Source: Mactromeris polynyma
Lineage: Eukaryota; Mollusca; Bivalvia; Venerida; Mactridae
Length of the DNA stretch: 64,000 nucleotides
Direction of reading: 5' to 3'
NCBI GenBank assembly: GCA_032209605.1
Contig: JASFXZ010000005.1
Span: 28,012,905-28,076,904, forward strand
The notes under the pieces were generated by a model that saw only the letters and a program-made list of their open reading frames with translations, made no database searches and was not told where the DNA came from. The stretch's first letter is position 1; every line of letters begins with the position of its first letter. This document shows positions 1 through 11,259 of this stretch, piece after piece. The position numbers and the translations under genes are program-made.

Positions 1-20
1 GAACTGTCTATGTATTACAG

Positions 21-2427
21 GTGACTCTACACGCTACATGCCTCACACTCATGGCGATGACGATTGACCGATACTGTGCTATAGTACATGCCATCCCATC
101 CCGCGCCTGGAGAAGTACAAAAGTTTCTACAATAACATGTATTGTTGTGTGGACAGGTACGTACTGGATATAGTTATGCATTCCACTGCAAAGCCTGCGT
201 TTGAACGTCAATTATACCGCCTTACATAAATTTCGATAATACTTACAGCAACACGTATTTCGTATAATATACATCTTGATATTGCAATTACGGACTTTCT
301 CACACATGAGCATCGCTCAGATATATTTATTAGTGTACAGTACAATTTAAATCATTTTTATTTCATAGTATTACTGTGTATGTGAAAATCGATCGGTGTG
401 TATCGAAGTTGTTTTATTTTGATATGACTTATGTTGATCGCGATATCGCGTATTCCGATATTTATCTCTATTGTACGTTTAGGGTTGATGAGTAACAAAG
501 TAACGACAGTTCCAATAAAAGCGCAATGATAACAGTTTTTATACGTTTTCCACTGTTTACATTAGTGTATAATACATTTTGAACATTCCTCGTGTCAGTG
601 CTAACTATTTGTTTCCCTTTCGAACAGTTTCATTCGTTATTTCCCTGCCATTTATGATCGTCTTCCGTACGGTGGAAGTAGATGATGATGGGCACGAATA
701 CTGTGATGAAGTGTGGCCAGAACCGAAAAACGTTTACAAGAAAGCTTCAGTCATTGTTGTCGTCTTCACTACGTACGTCGTCCCTCTTGCTGTCATCAGT
801 TTTTGCTACGTCATGATTTTGAAAACATTGTGGAGGAATGGAATGGCTTCTGAAGTGAGTATGGTGTCCTTGGTAATACTCTCCGGTGATTGTAGTTAAT
901 TCGTGTGATTGAAACATTAGATTTGATTCTTTTTATTTCGTTGTATAGTAAAGTAAGAAGCACGATTGTCATGTTCTTCTTTTGTATGAATCAACCATGC
1001 TCATTCGAAAGGTCATAGGTCATCCGCAAACAGGTGACACACTCTATTTTCGTCCAAAGTGCTAAACCACCAGAACTATTTCACATAGCTTCTAAACTTG
1101 CCCCGCATACGTGTCTCTGTACTCCCGACTGTTACACGCGTCTTCATAACAGCGACAGTATAGATCTGTGCCGTCTGTGGCTGGACTACTTCTGAGGGCG
1201 AATTTGTTTTGCAAAACCTGGTTAAGGTTTGAGGTTTAAGTTTTGTTGTAGTTTGGTTGAAAAACTTAAACCAGTTAAGATTAAGATTGGTCTGCAAACA
1301 AACAGATGGTTCAGTCGAGGAAAAATGGCCCACGTGATTTTGATTGTGCAAGATTGTAGACAGATTGGTGCGTGGTAAGAAAACCAGAGTTGAGAACTAT
1401 AAAACTTCTGTTTTGCAACGTAACAGAGTGGCCATTTTAAAGCCATGTTCTGATATAGCAGAGATACATTTGTTTTTAAACATTACCCCACATATGAGTG
1501 GCACGGTCACCCGCCATAAAATCAGTCCACCATTTTGTTTAACTAGTATACGATTATTCGGATAAATCAAACCAGACAAACCACACTTGGAGGTAGTTCG
1601 GTCAGTTTAATTAACCAGTTTAAGATTTGTTATTAACAAATACAGAAAATTGTTTTAGTTTGAAACCAGTTGGTTAAAACAAATGAAAGGTTTGACAAAC
1701 CAGTTTTGGATTCAAACCGGTTTGGTACAAACAAATTCGCCCTAAACATACACTGAACACATCTTCTGTTGATATTTAATAATTTGAGCTATATCAGTTA
1801 TGATTCATATACATCGAACTATAAAATAGTCGTTGTAAACCTGTCAAACTCATGCTTATTGTTTCAGGTAACTTTGTCATAATATTATAAAATTTCTCAA
1901 TATACAAAATGGCGCGTTAGCTCTTTGATCAGTATATATACGAATCAATGGTGCGGAAGGGAAAAAATATGCATGAGTTTCCGTTAAAGCATCTTGGAAG
2001 CTAAGACTACCTCGTATCATGTGGCAATACTTCACGAGATCACCTTTAGATCATAAACTGTTTACTGTTTCAGAACAGCCACAGTAATGGCAGAATGTCC
2101 GAGCAAACACGACGGCAAGAGATACAACGAAATCATGTTACGAAGCTTGTAGCAACAATAGTTATTGTGTTCGCCCTTTTTTGGCTCCCGATACACATTA
2201 TACATCTATGGATAACACTCGATGAAGAGGGATTTCCGAAAACAAGCACGATGTATTTACTAAAACTATTGTTTCATACTCTCTCGTATGCCAATTCCTG
2301 TGTTAACCCAATCTTGTACGCTTTTGTTGGGACCAGTTTTCGTAAAGCCATAAGAAAGACCTGTCCATTCCTGGTACATAGATGCAAACTTTTCGGCGGT
2401 CCAAATGAAGATTACGTACCGAATTAG
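21..2427 (+). CDS. Peptide GPCR, galanin/allatostatin-A/kisspeptin-receptor-like (3' part, three exons)
   Basis: Rhodopsin-family receptor for a neuropeptide, acting at the plasma membrane. Exons: 21-156, 628-854 and 2074-2427 (stop TAG 2425-2427). Splice sites are GT-AG and phases agree (phase 1, then 0). About 238 residues are present, from TM3 to the C-terminus. Exon 1 carries TM3 with the DRY motif in MAMTIDRYCAIVHAI. Exon 2 carries an ECL2 cysteine followed by EVWPEP, then TM5 (FTTYVVPLAVISFCYVMIL). Exon 3 carries TM6 with FWLPIHIIHLW and TM7 with NSCVNPILYAF, followed by FRKAIRKTCPF (helix 8) and a short tail. The WP in ECL2, the WLPxHxIHLW motif and the NPILYAF/FRKA ending resemble galanin and allatostatin-A receptors; the kisspeptin receptor is the other candidate. 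TM1-TM2 and the start codon lie upstream of the window. Intron 2 is long because it contains an inverted-repeat element. The class is certain; the ligand is not. Confidence 0.88.
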
Positions 2428-2830
2428 ATCTACAGGCAGCATCCTTGGATTCTCTGACAGAAATTAAGTTCCAAACAAAGTATATTTCGATTTAGAACAA
2501 AATAATGTTGGCATAAATATTTCTTTGCTTTTTTCTGTGGATTAGTGAATTTCTTTAAAAAGAAATCATTCCATACTAATCATGTTGAGGACGAATTCAA
2601 AATCTAATCGACAATTGCTTGGACATTATACCATTTGCTCGAGTTAAGATATAGTTGTACTGGCTACATGTGTGATTGTGCCAGATTTTTATTTGGATTT
2701 ACTCATTTAAGTAATTTCAATTCATCAATGATACTACATTGTACATGTATTTTGACACAATGTTTGACTTCGCAACATTCAGTCGGTGCGAGTAAAATTA
2801 ACACCGATATTAAAGCTATTTTGTCAGCAC
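600..2830. repeat. Left arm of an inverted segmental duplication
   Basis: This segment (GPCR exons 2 and 3 plus about 400 bp of 3' flank) recurs in reverse orientation at 7650-9110. Similarity covers both exons, the splice sites, scattered intron blocks (for example around 1057-1090) and the 3' flank (2640-2820 matching 7660-7830). The two arms face each other tail-to-tail across about 4.8 kb. Confidence 0.85.
1195..1743. mobile_element. MITE-like inverted-repeat element in the GPCR intron
   Basis: A perfect 15-bp terminal inverted repeat, AGGGCGAATTTGTTT, opens the element at 1195, and its reverse complement closes it at 1743. The interior is built from degenerate AAACCAGTTT/GGTTTAAG motifs that fold back on each other. 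No transposase ORF is visible, so it looks non-autonomous. I could not see a clear target-site duplication. The matching intron of the inverted pseudogene copy (8494-8847) lacks it. Confidence 0.75.
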
Positions 2831-2869
2831 TTTTATTCCAGTTATGCTTGCAAAGGAATAATAAAGTTT

Positions 2870-3180
2870 TTATCTGGAACGCAATATTGCCTCCCCACAT
2901 GGATGTCAGGGAAACATCAACATACAAAACATTAGGAGTTGAGGAAGCTGTGTAAGGACGAGAAATACATGGAAGTAACAGAATACTGTTTAAACATTAG
3001 TGTTGGAAGAGCTCTCTTTTGTTTGTAATTGGAGAGAGAATACGTAACTACAGGGAAAGCCACATACATAAGACAATGCCTCCCCACGCAGATCTCCGGA
3101 AAAAACAACAATCCACAAAACATAAGGTACTAAAGGAGGTCAAACGGTACACATATTAAGGAACTGGGGCGCAAGGAATT
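2870..3180 (+). repeat. Dispersed repeat, 'CCTCCCCACACAGAC' family
   Basis: Two diverged units with the consensus GGAACGCCACATACATAAG, then CCTCCCCACRYAGA, then a GGAAAA-CAACAATCCA block. Related copies occur at 23960-24110 and 57296-57480. Short reverse-strand fragments lie near 3529-3565 and 4125-4180. No ORF or terminal structure was recognised. Confidence 0.55.
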
Positions 3181-3854
3181 GCATAGCATGTTGATTGTTT
3201 CTGTGACTGTTGAAAGGCATTGTAATCATGCAAACTGGTGTCTGTCATTGTAGGTATCTCTAATTACATACCCTCGTCACATGGAGTTTCAATATGTGTT
3301 TCTGTTTTTCTTTGCATTCTTTTTGGCAGAGATTCCATAACATTTTTGTCACTAGAATGGCTGCTAGCCGCTCGAAATGTTCCGGTGATTCTGTACACTA
3401 ATAACAATTTAAGTATATGTACAGAATGTTATTGTATGATTTTATAATCAAAATTAAGATACGGTCAATAGTTATGCTTTTTTACCAGCAATGTCATACA
3501 TTTATAACTAAAAGTTTCCTGTGTGATAGGCATTGTCTTGTGTATGTGGCGTTCCCTGTAACAACTTTATTTCTTTTACCTTTCTATAAGATGATTGTTT
3601 TAATTATTTTGTAATTATTTCGCATTCTGTAAATAAAGTTACTGGGAGCAATGTCATTATAAGGCTTGTCGTTTTTTATGATTAGTTACTGCCTACTTAG
3701 TCAATTTATGTGTATATGATGGAAAGCAATTACTATATACAGCGGTGAAGTGAAGTGTTAAGTTTGCCAGCTGTTAAATCATATCATTAAAGTATTTTTC
3801 TGACATTTCCAAGGCTGCAAATCGCTGTAAGGCTATTATTCTTTATTTATTTTT

Positions 3855-4310
3855 GTAGATGTATGTTAAATACCCCTGTACCCATGTGCAGTTTTTTTAC
3901 TTGATATTGTATTCATGTTCTTTTGTCCCCTCCTCCCACTTTCGGCTTGTTATTATTTTTACTGACTTTCTTGACTTATTTCGTGATGTATTATTTTTTG
4001 TCCCCGTTATTTGTCCTTTGTTGATTTTATGGTCGGCCAGACAATTATTTGCACCATTATTCCCCGTTCATGGTTACCCTTGCGCCTCCTTATTGCCTAT
4101 TGTGTTGTAGACTGTGTGTTTTCCCGGGGGCCTGTATGGGGAGGCTTTGTCTTCTGTATGTTACGTCCACTGTAACAACTTAATATTTCGTTTAAAGTTT
4201 TTAGATGTATGTTTATTTCCCTTTCCCCATGTGCATTTCCTTGACGTGATATAATATTAATATTCGTTACTCCCCCCCCCTCACCTTTCGGCGCGTGTCC
4301 ACTGGCTTTT
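3855..4310. repeat. Diverged tandem pair of pyrimidine-rich units
   Basis: A unit beginning TAGATGTATGTT followed by a CCCCATGTGCA block and a CTTTCGGC block occurs at about 3857-3960 and again at about 4203-4300. It is low-complexity T/C-rich DNA between the GPCR and its inverted copy, with no supported gene. Confidence 0.5.
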
Positions 4311-4829
4311 TTTGGCTTGAACTGTAGTGTTTTCTTTCCATTAAATCCTTTTACACTGGTTTTCCCCTTAAACTCTCCATTGTATTTGTGGCTTTCCTGT
4401 TATAACTAAATCTTTCTTTTTTAAATAAAGGCAACGGGAAGCACGAGTTTACATATTTATTAGTATAACTCAGTTCAATATATGACAATATGAGTACAAA
4501 TAACATACAGAGTAACAATGCCAGTATAACGAGACATTTACAAAAAGACAACGATGCATTATACACAAGCAACACAATTTTACAACACAATCCTATGCTA
4601 CATAAATCTCGCGGGAGAAGCAATTGTTTCAGAAAAATATGTTATGCTCAAAGGTTTAAAGTCGGGTCTTCATTTGAATTTATAAATACTGTATTTAATG
4701 ATCGTACACATTTTCCTCGTTTTATTATGTTATAAGGTATGGCATGAATATTATACCATGGAACTGCGCATAAACACACATACTGCACACTCTAAACACA
4801 TAATAAGAAAATATGTTATAAAAAGAGGT

Positions 4830-5260
4830 TCGGCGCAATATTGAGCAAGCAAATTAGTTGCAATATCAAGGTTAAGGTTTGTTGTGCAACATAATTACCG
4901 AGATGTTACGATTGCTGGTCATTCGATTATGCTACACTATAGTAACTCCGATACATGCAAGGGGAGATGACTTCGTAAGAGATTGGACGAAAATAACTCC
5001 GTAGTGAGATTAGTCAAAGACAGCGTAGTCTGTTTCAATATAAGTCATCAGTACTTATTCTATTAGTCGTGAAATCACACATCAATGTTAATAAACTTAT
5101 TACATATCGATTTATTTGATTAAAACAATACAAATGTCCGTGACTGGTACATTATACATAGACTCTTAATCTTAATTTCAACGTCGGGCAATTTCCCGAG
5201 GGGTTGACTAACAACACGACTCACTAGATAAATCTTGAAATATACTATAGATCAACGTCC
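4830..5260 (+). repeat. Dispersed repeat, copy 1 (second copy at 9140-9370)
   Basis: Shares a series of blocks in the same order with 9140-9370: GTCGTGAAATCACACAT, GTTAATAAACTT, TTACATATCGATT and GGGCAAYTTCCCGAGGGGTT. Copy 2 abuts the outer breakpoint of the inverted GPCR duplication. No coding potential seen. Confidence 0.7.
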
Positions 5261-5264
5261 AGAA

Positions 5265-5470
5265 GCAGTTGTTTAGACAAACAAAATATGCTCATCTGCA
5301 TTTCATACGATATTGTCATGTTTACTGTAATAAGAATAACACCTGTGCCGTAATCAATAGTTTTCTTTGCAAAAAAAGTGTTCACTACTTTGCTTCGGAA
5401 GACAAAATACATAGCAATAAACAAGTTAATGTTTTTAGGTTTGGTAAACACATATACTGAAACGAAAAAG
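5265..5470. repeat. Dispersed repeat also found at 32335-32500
   Basis: Blocks CTTGTCATGTTTAC/ATTGTCATGTTTAC, AATAAGAATAAC and GGTTTTCTTTG recur in the same order at 32347-32400. No gene seen here; the short ORFs on both strands are not supported by any motif. Confidence 0.5.
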
Positions 5471-5910
5471 AAAGTGTGCACTTGGTTAGAGGGAATTTTT
5501 TATACTTATAGAAGCAAAATATTGGCAAATTTGGTATCCAAATGTGCAAAAATGTATTGGCAACACGATGTTTTACTTTTAAGTTAAATTTGATAATTAT
5601 CAGAACATTGTTTTACGTGTGAATAACGTAGGGGTGAAAAGTAAAAGTTGCAGATTTGTAATGTTTTGTAACTGCCTTTTTGCCTCTATTTTCTTCACTC
5701 ATGATGATAAATCCATATATCTAAACTTTGTAACAAAAAAGTTATGCCCAATATAAAAGTGCACACTTTCTTTTTCGTGTTAGTATATATAGGCCATATC
5801 GATCGGTACGTCAACTTACGTCTTGCTCTCGGCAGATATATTTATATCATTTATATCAAACTGGTAACAGGGAAAGGGAATTTAATAAAAGTACAAAAAT
5901 ATATTAATAT

Positions 5911-6140
5911 ATGAGCGCCGCTGTAGGATTTCCAACGTCTTCTGTAAGTGACGTCATTTCAAGAAAATGTCACATGTGATGTCACTATGTGCAAACAGGA
6001 AGATATATTTACTCCATATGGTCACTTTGTTTTCATATTGCCTTCTTGCTTACTGTCAGTACATGGTGACGTCACATGTGACGTTTTCTGGAAATGACGT
6101 CGTTTAAAGAAGAGGTTGGAAATCGTACAGCGGCGTTCAT
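5911..6140. mobile_element. CRE-palindrome MITE, copy 1
   Basis: About 230 bp, palindromic. Ends: ATGAGCGCCGCTGTAGGATT at the left, ACAGCGGCGTTCAT at the right. The interior has two full TGACGTCA octamers, a TCACATGTGA palindrome and the block TTTACTCCATATGGTCACTT. No ORF. Five other copies lie in this window. Confidence 0.85.
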
Positions 6141-7300
6141 ATTGAGAAACGAAGCAAACGTACGTATATACTGATGAATGATTAAGTTGTGTTATGAAAC
6201 AGTCGTATAGATAGAGATTTGTTGTTGATATTAAATGACGTAATGTATGAAGTGAAATGACATCATAATAAGAACAGAAGCTGGCAGAAATGTATCAGAG
6301 ATATATTCCCTGGTGATAATAACTTAATGCACAGAGAAGCGAAAAGTGTTCTTAATAAAACACAAGATGGTCAATTTGAGAGAATTTATGCTACTAAATA
6401 TTGATGCTAGTGTCCCCACAAAAGAGCCAAAGTCCACTCACACTAAGACAAACATCAAAAAGGACAACATGAAACCTAAAACCGATAAAGATATAACAGT
6501 ACAACACCACAAGGTCGAGTAAATATACTTCATGGAACAAATGTTGTTAGTTCCAGAGCAATCGTTAATGACGACAATTTCTCAAGCACAATCCTAAAAG
6601 ACATTCTGGTTTACAGGTATAACTTCATTTAGTCTCAAAACATTCGCGCAGTCAAATTGTGCCGAAATCTGTCAATATTTGATTACAGGCGGCAGTTTTC
6701 GGCATGTCAGGATTATAACTCTTTGTTATGAAACTTATTATCAGTTTTACAAATAGCTGATCGAAGTCAAACCAGTTATGACTCTTTAACAAGGCATTGA
6801 CACTAGTTCCATATATTGAAATAATAAGTGGATATTTATAGCAAAATTAACGAAAATCTTACTTAATGTTTGATAAATACAACCTTGTTTAAGGGGTTTA
6901 CGTGTAAGAAGACGGTTACAAATATTAAAGTCCTCTTCAACGGAAATGTCTAATAAGTTGAGGTATATATACGCAATATGAAGGCGATTTGGGATATCAT
7001 GAACATAACCACGAACATTTTATAATCTCGAGGTCATAATAATCACGTTTATCGTAAATTGCTGTAGCTATATTTCAAAATGGCAAAAATGATATACTGT
7101 TTCGTCTGATATTAACCCCATCTCTACCCTGGCCGACATTTTATTGTTATCATGCCTTCAACAAGGACTATCGCCGGTTTTCAGTTTACCTAACTAGTTT
7201 TCTGGAATTTACAACCAATACTAACTTACCCTTCCACATGCAGCTGATAACTTATCCACATAAATTAGACGTGGAGAACAAATGGCCGTAGCCAAATGTC
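6140..7300. other. Non-coding spacer between the inverted arms
   Basis: AT-rich sequence with no convincing ORF, splice-linked exon or RNA gene on either strand. A few sentence-like repeats may be degraded element fragments, but none could be assigned. Confidence 0.5.
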
Positions 7301-7390
7301 ACGGAGGGACATGACCTGCAAAGTCCAGAGAATCGGACCCGGGTCTCCTGGATGATAGCCTAACCACTGCGCAAACCGCCCAGGTAACAG
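7300..7390 (-). repeat. tRNA-derived SINE fragment
   Basis: On the minus strand a box-A-like GCGCAGTGGTTAGGC is followed by a box-B-like GGGTCCGATTCT about 25 nt later. The tRNA-like promoter is recognisable, but the fold is not that of an intact tRNA, and the body lies in repeat-like DNA. Confidence 0.6.
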
Positions 7391-7649
7391 TAGCACGCGC
7401 CTGTTTTGTTTCGAAGAAACTGTTTCTGATTTTAATTATATTAAATTAATAGATCTTCGAGTAATTGCTAAGTTATTCTTTGCCATCGTGGCTGTTCCGC
7501 GACTTTATAATTTCCAAGCAAACATGATTTGAAATCGAAAAGGACTGACGACATAGTGTTAATCCTTAAACATTTCCACACTGCATTATTAGTATACATG
7601 TAACAGCATACATTTGCATTTCACATCATTAAATCCAAAATAATTCAGA

Positions 7650-9110
7650 TAATAGGTGTTAATTTTTACTCGCACCGACTGAATGTAGCGAAGTCAAACA
7701 ATATTGTGACAACATACATATAGTATCATTGATGAAATGAAACTAAATGAATGACATAAATGAGTAAATCCAAATAATAATTTGGCACAATCACACATGT
7801 AGCCAGTACTAATATAACTTAACTCGAGCATATGATACACTTTCCAAGCAGTTGTCAGATTAAATATTGAATTTGTACAAAACATGATTGGTATTAAATG
7901 ATTTCTTTCGCTGTCTATTGATTGTTTACGACTGACTCTCGCTTCTGGCTCTCCCTTCAAAACGCACAGATACCTCTGCCATCACCACCATTCTTTGTAG
8001 AAATTGCAATTTATTTGAATGAATACTTTTTTTCCTTAGAAAGAAATGGAACATTAATGCTAACATGATTTTGTTCTTTGTTGAAATATACTTTGTATTG
8101 AACTTATTTTCTATGAGACAGTACGATGATGCTGAATGTAGATCCAATTTGGTATCTAGTTTTCATTTGGACCGCCGAAAAGTTTGCATCTATGTGCCAG
8201 GAATGGACAAGTCTTTCTTAAGGCTTTACGAACACTGTCCCCAACGAAAGCGTACACCAACGGGTTAACACAAGAATTGGCATACGAGAGAGTACGGCAC
8301 AAACATTTTAGTTAATACATCGCGTTTGTTTTCGGAAATCCCTCTTCATCGAGTGTCATCCATAGATGTATAATGTGTACCGGAAGCCAAAATAGGCAAC
8401 ATACCATCACTATAGATGTTATAAGCTTGGTAACATGTTTGCTTTCTCTTGCATTCGTGTTTGCTCGGACGTTCTGTCTTCACGTTGGCTGTTCTGAAAC
8501 AATAATACAAGTTTGTGATCTAAAGTTGATGTTGCAATGCCTAAGTATTCTGTAACATCCGAGCTAAATTTAGCTTTCCTTTTACTATAACGATAAACCA
8601 TACATCAAAAATTTCCTTAGAGAAATGAAAATCATTCTATTCTATGTGAAATAGAACAGGCGGTTTAGCACTTTTGACCTGTATAGAAACTGTCTACTGC
8701 ATGTGGATGATCATCCGAGTAAGCTTGGTTGAAATTTGAAAATCTTGCTTTATGACTGTACAAAGAAACAAAATCAGTGATATCCACTATTTAAAAAGCA
8801 TTAATTAAAGTGGTCTCCGCCGAGCATCAGCATGACCCCTTACTCACCTCAGAAACTTTTCGATTCCTCCACAATGTCTTCAAAATCATGATGTAGCAAA
8901 CACTGATGACAGCAAGAGGGATAGCATACGTCGTGGAGACGAAAACAATGATTGAAACTCTACTGGAAACATCTTTTGGTTCTGGCTATTCTACTACGCA
9001 TAATTCGTTTCCATCATCATCTATCTCCACCGTACGGTGAAAGATGGCATAGGGCAGGGGAATCAGAAAAGAAACTGTACGGAAGAGAAACAAATTGTGA
9101 GCAATGATAT
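7650..9110. repeat. Right arm of the inverted segmental duplication
   Basis: Reverse-orientation counterpart of 600-2830. Its intron (8494-8847, 354 nt) is much shorter than the intact gene's 1219 nt, chiefly because it lacks the element at 1195-1743 and flanking sequence. Confidence 0.85.
8156..9074 (-). pseudogene. GPCR pseudogene, inverted copy of the gene at 21-2427
   Basis: Two exon remnants on the minus strand: 9074-8848 (227 nt, the same length as the intact exon) and 8493-8156. The splice acceptors and the GTGAGT donor are preserved, so this is a DNA-level duplicate, not a retrocopy. Damage: the conserved ECL2 tryptophan codon is TAG at 8988-8986; about 4 nt are missing near 8434-8447 just before TM6, shifting the frame; a leucine codon before TM7 is TAA at 8314-8312; the C-terminus ends four codons early. 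TM7 (SYANSCVNPLVYAF) and helix 8 (RKALRKTCPFL) still read clearly. No copy of the TM3 exon was found upstream, so the duplication is also 5'-truncated. Confidence 0.9.
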
Positions 9111-9139
9111 TATAAACAAGAACTATCTTGAAAAAGATG

Positions 9140-9370
9140 GTCGGCGCAAGCTAGAGCAAGCAAATTATAGCCGGTTCAATATAGTTCATCAGTACTTAGT
9201 CGTGAAATCACACATTTATGTTAATAAACTTGTTACATATCGATTCATCTGATTAAAACAATACAAATGTTTGTGATCTTCTTAATTCTTACGCCGGGCA
9301 ACTTCCCGAGGGGTTGGCTAACTACACTACACACTAGATACATATTGATTTATACTATAGATCTATATGT
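9140..9370 (+). repeat. Dispersed repeat, copy 2, at the duplication breakpoint
   Basis: Homologous and parallel to 5040-5260. It starts within about 30-60 bp of where similarity between the pseudogene and the intact GPCR stops (about 9110-9140). Confidence 0.7.
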
Positions 9371-9524
9371 GAAAAAGTGACAGTGTCTCAATAACTTCTG
9401 AACAGGCTTCGTATAGGTCGAAATCCATATACATAGTGCTGATGTTGTAAGTATTCGAAGTGGTTTTCGGTGAATTGTATTGAACAGTAAAAAGCGTCTG
9501 ACTGTTGTTTATACTTGAGAATTA

Positions 9525-9745
9525 CCTCTCCTGAACACAACAACTCTGCAATGTACACTTATAAACAAAACATTATTCGTGAAATGTACTTATAATAGCA
9601 AATGTACCTTCCAAATGATGATACTCAAATTACGGAACCGAAGTATTTAAATAAAGTACTTGCCTTAAATCGGGGCCAGTTCTCTATGTATGAAACTTTA
9701 TCTTTGAAGTACGCAAACACGAACTGGCGAACGTATAACGGGATA
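9525..9745. repeat. Direct repeat, copy 1 (copy 2 at 10425-10645)
   Basis: Shared blocks include CAACTCTGCAATGTACACTT, ATGTACTTATAATA, TACTCAAATTACGGAAC and AAGTACGCAAACACGAACTG, in the same order about 0.9 kb apart. On the minus strand both copies are open for about 25 codons, but the differences are mostly amino-acid-changing. Confidence 0.7.
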
Positions 9746-10424
9746 TAATCGCAAAACACGTAATTTATTGTCAGTCGTAGACGCACGCGCGAACGCACAA
9801 AGACGTGATACATTTTCTTGCAAATCACTGAAATACTGTTGAAAAACTGGATAAAGTCCGAAACAATTAAAAGAAACAGTAATAATGAACTTTCGTGAAG
9901 GTGTCGATTAATTTGTAAATTCAACGAAAATAAAATCCTTCTATATCAAGAAGGCTTTGTTGGTGGTGGCAATGGTTACTTTTTACCGTCAGGGGAAGTA
10001 ACTGCTACGAGGAAGTCGCTGGACAGGTTCTTTCAGAGCGTTCTTTCAGTTTGTGACAAAATAAAAATGACAAAGATATAAACAACTTTAAGTATAAAAT
10101 AATTTTAATACAAACCTTTTGCATTGTATTATATTCCAGTGAGTTGATAAACGATCAATAGTTTACATTCTTAGACAGGAAATCCTGCAATAAAGTAATA
10201 ATTTGCAACAGATTTCTAAATCATGTCCATGTGCAACATGATAAAACAAGATTTTTTAAATCGGTATTATATATTGTAATTGTTCATATTAAAGACATCT
10301 TAGCCGATGTAGCAACAACTCTAGACAAAGGCCGTTCAAATATTTTACGGAACTGTAGACTTGCCAGACACATGCATGTATTTAAGCAATAAAGAATTTC
10401 TATCACCATCATTTATCTCTGCTG

Positions 10425-10645
10425 TACACAATAACTCTGCAATGCACACTTACAAACAAGACAATTTTCGTGACATGTACTTATAATAACGAATATAAAT
10501 ACAAAATGATAAAATTTATTACTCAAATTACGGAACTCCATTATTCTAAATAACTTAAGTACTTGCCTGAAGTCGTGTCCAGTTCCCTATAAATGAAAAT
10601 TGACCTCTGAAGTACGCAAACACGAACTGGCGAAATCACGTTAAG
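10425..10645. repeat. Direct repeat, copy 2
   Basis: Partner of 9525-9745, with the same block order and scattered substitutions. The surrounding 9.4-11.0 kb holds no supported gene. Confidence 0.7.
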
Positions 10646-11060
10646 CCGGACATTTTCCCGGGTTCCAAGTTTATCCGGTTCAAAGGGGGTCCGGTTTGTT
10701 CGTTGGTTGCTTTACTATAAAGTCACGTGACAGATGACAAATAACTTTATTGTAATTATTTTGTCAACATACGTTCGTGAGATTGAGATATGATTATATA
10801 TCCACATGCTAAGTAAATACTCTGTCCCAACAGTACGTTACTCATATTCAGAAGAACCTGAACTGTTATTTGTATGTTCAAACCAAGTTCTTTAAATGCT
10901 GTGTAAACATATTTATGTTATGTCCGTATATCGTTATATGATGTACCTTTGAACTTATATTTTGACATTGTTTTAAGTATTTTATATAGATACATCTTTA
11001 TATCATCTTATTACGTTATGTGCATCCTATATTATATTATATTTATATTATTGTGTGTCC

Positions 11061-11240
11061 TAATCTTCAAACATAGCATAATCTTCAAACATAGCATAAT
11101 CTTCAAACATAGCAAAATCTTCAAACATAGCATAATCTTCAAACATAGCAAAATCTTCAAACATAGCATAATCTTCAAACATAGCAAAATCTTCAAACAT
11201 AGCATAATCTTCAAACATAGCATAATCTTCAAACATAGCA
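11061..11240. repeat. 18-bp minisatellite, 10 copies
   Basis: Ten consecutive 18-bp units, consensus TAATCTTCAAACATAGCA, with only A/T variation at one position (CATAAT versus CAAAAT). The period is a multiple of three, so several frames on both strands stay open; this is not evidence of coding. The core ATCTTCAAACAT-GC recurs in the 36-bp array that follows. Confidence 0.95.
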
Positions 11241-11259
11241 CAGATATACACAAATGTCT

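Noticed and set aside
9625..10645. Conserved minus-strand peptide (RQFVFAYF...NW) in both copies of the direct repeat, with GCAAGT that looks like a GC-AG donor
   Set aside because: Differences between the copies are almost all amino-acid-changing, and similarity continues across the supposed donor, so there is no sign of coding constraint.
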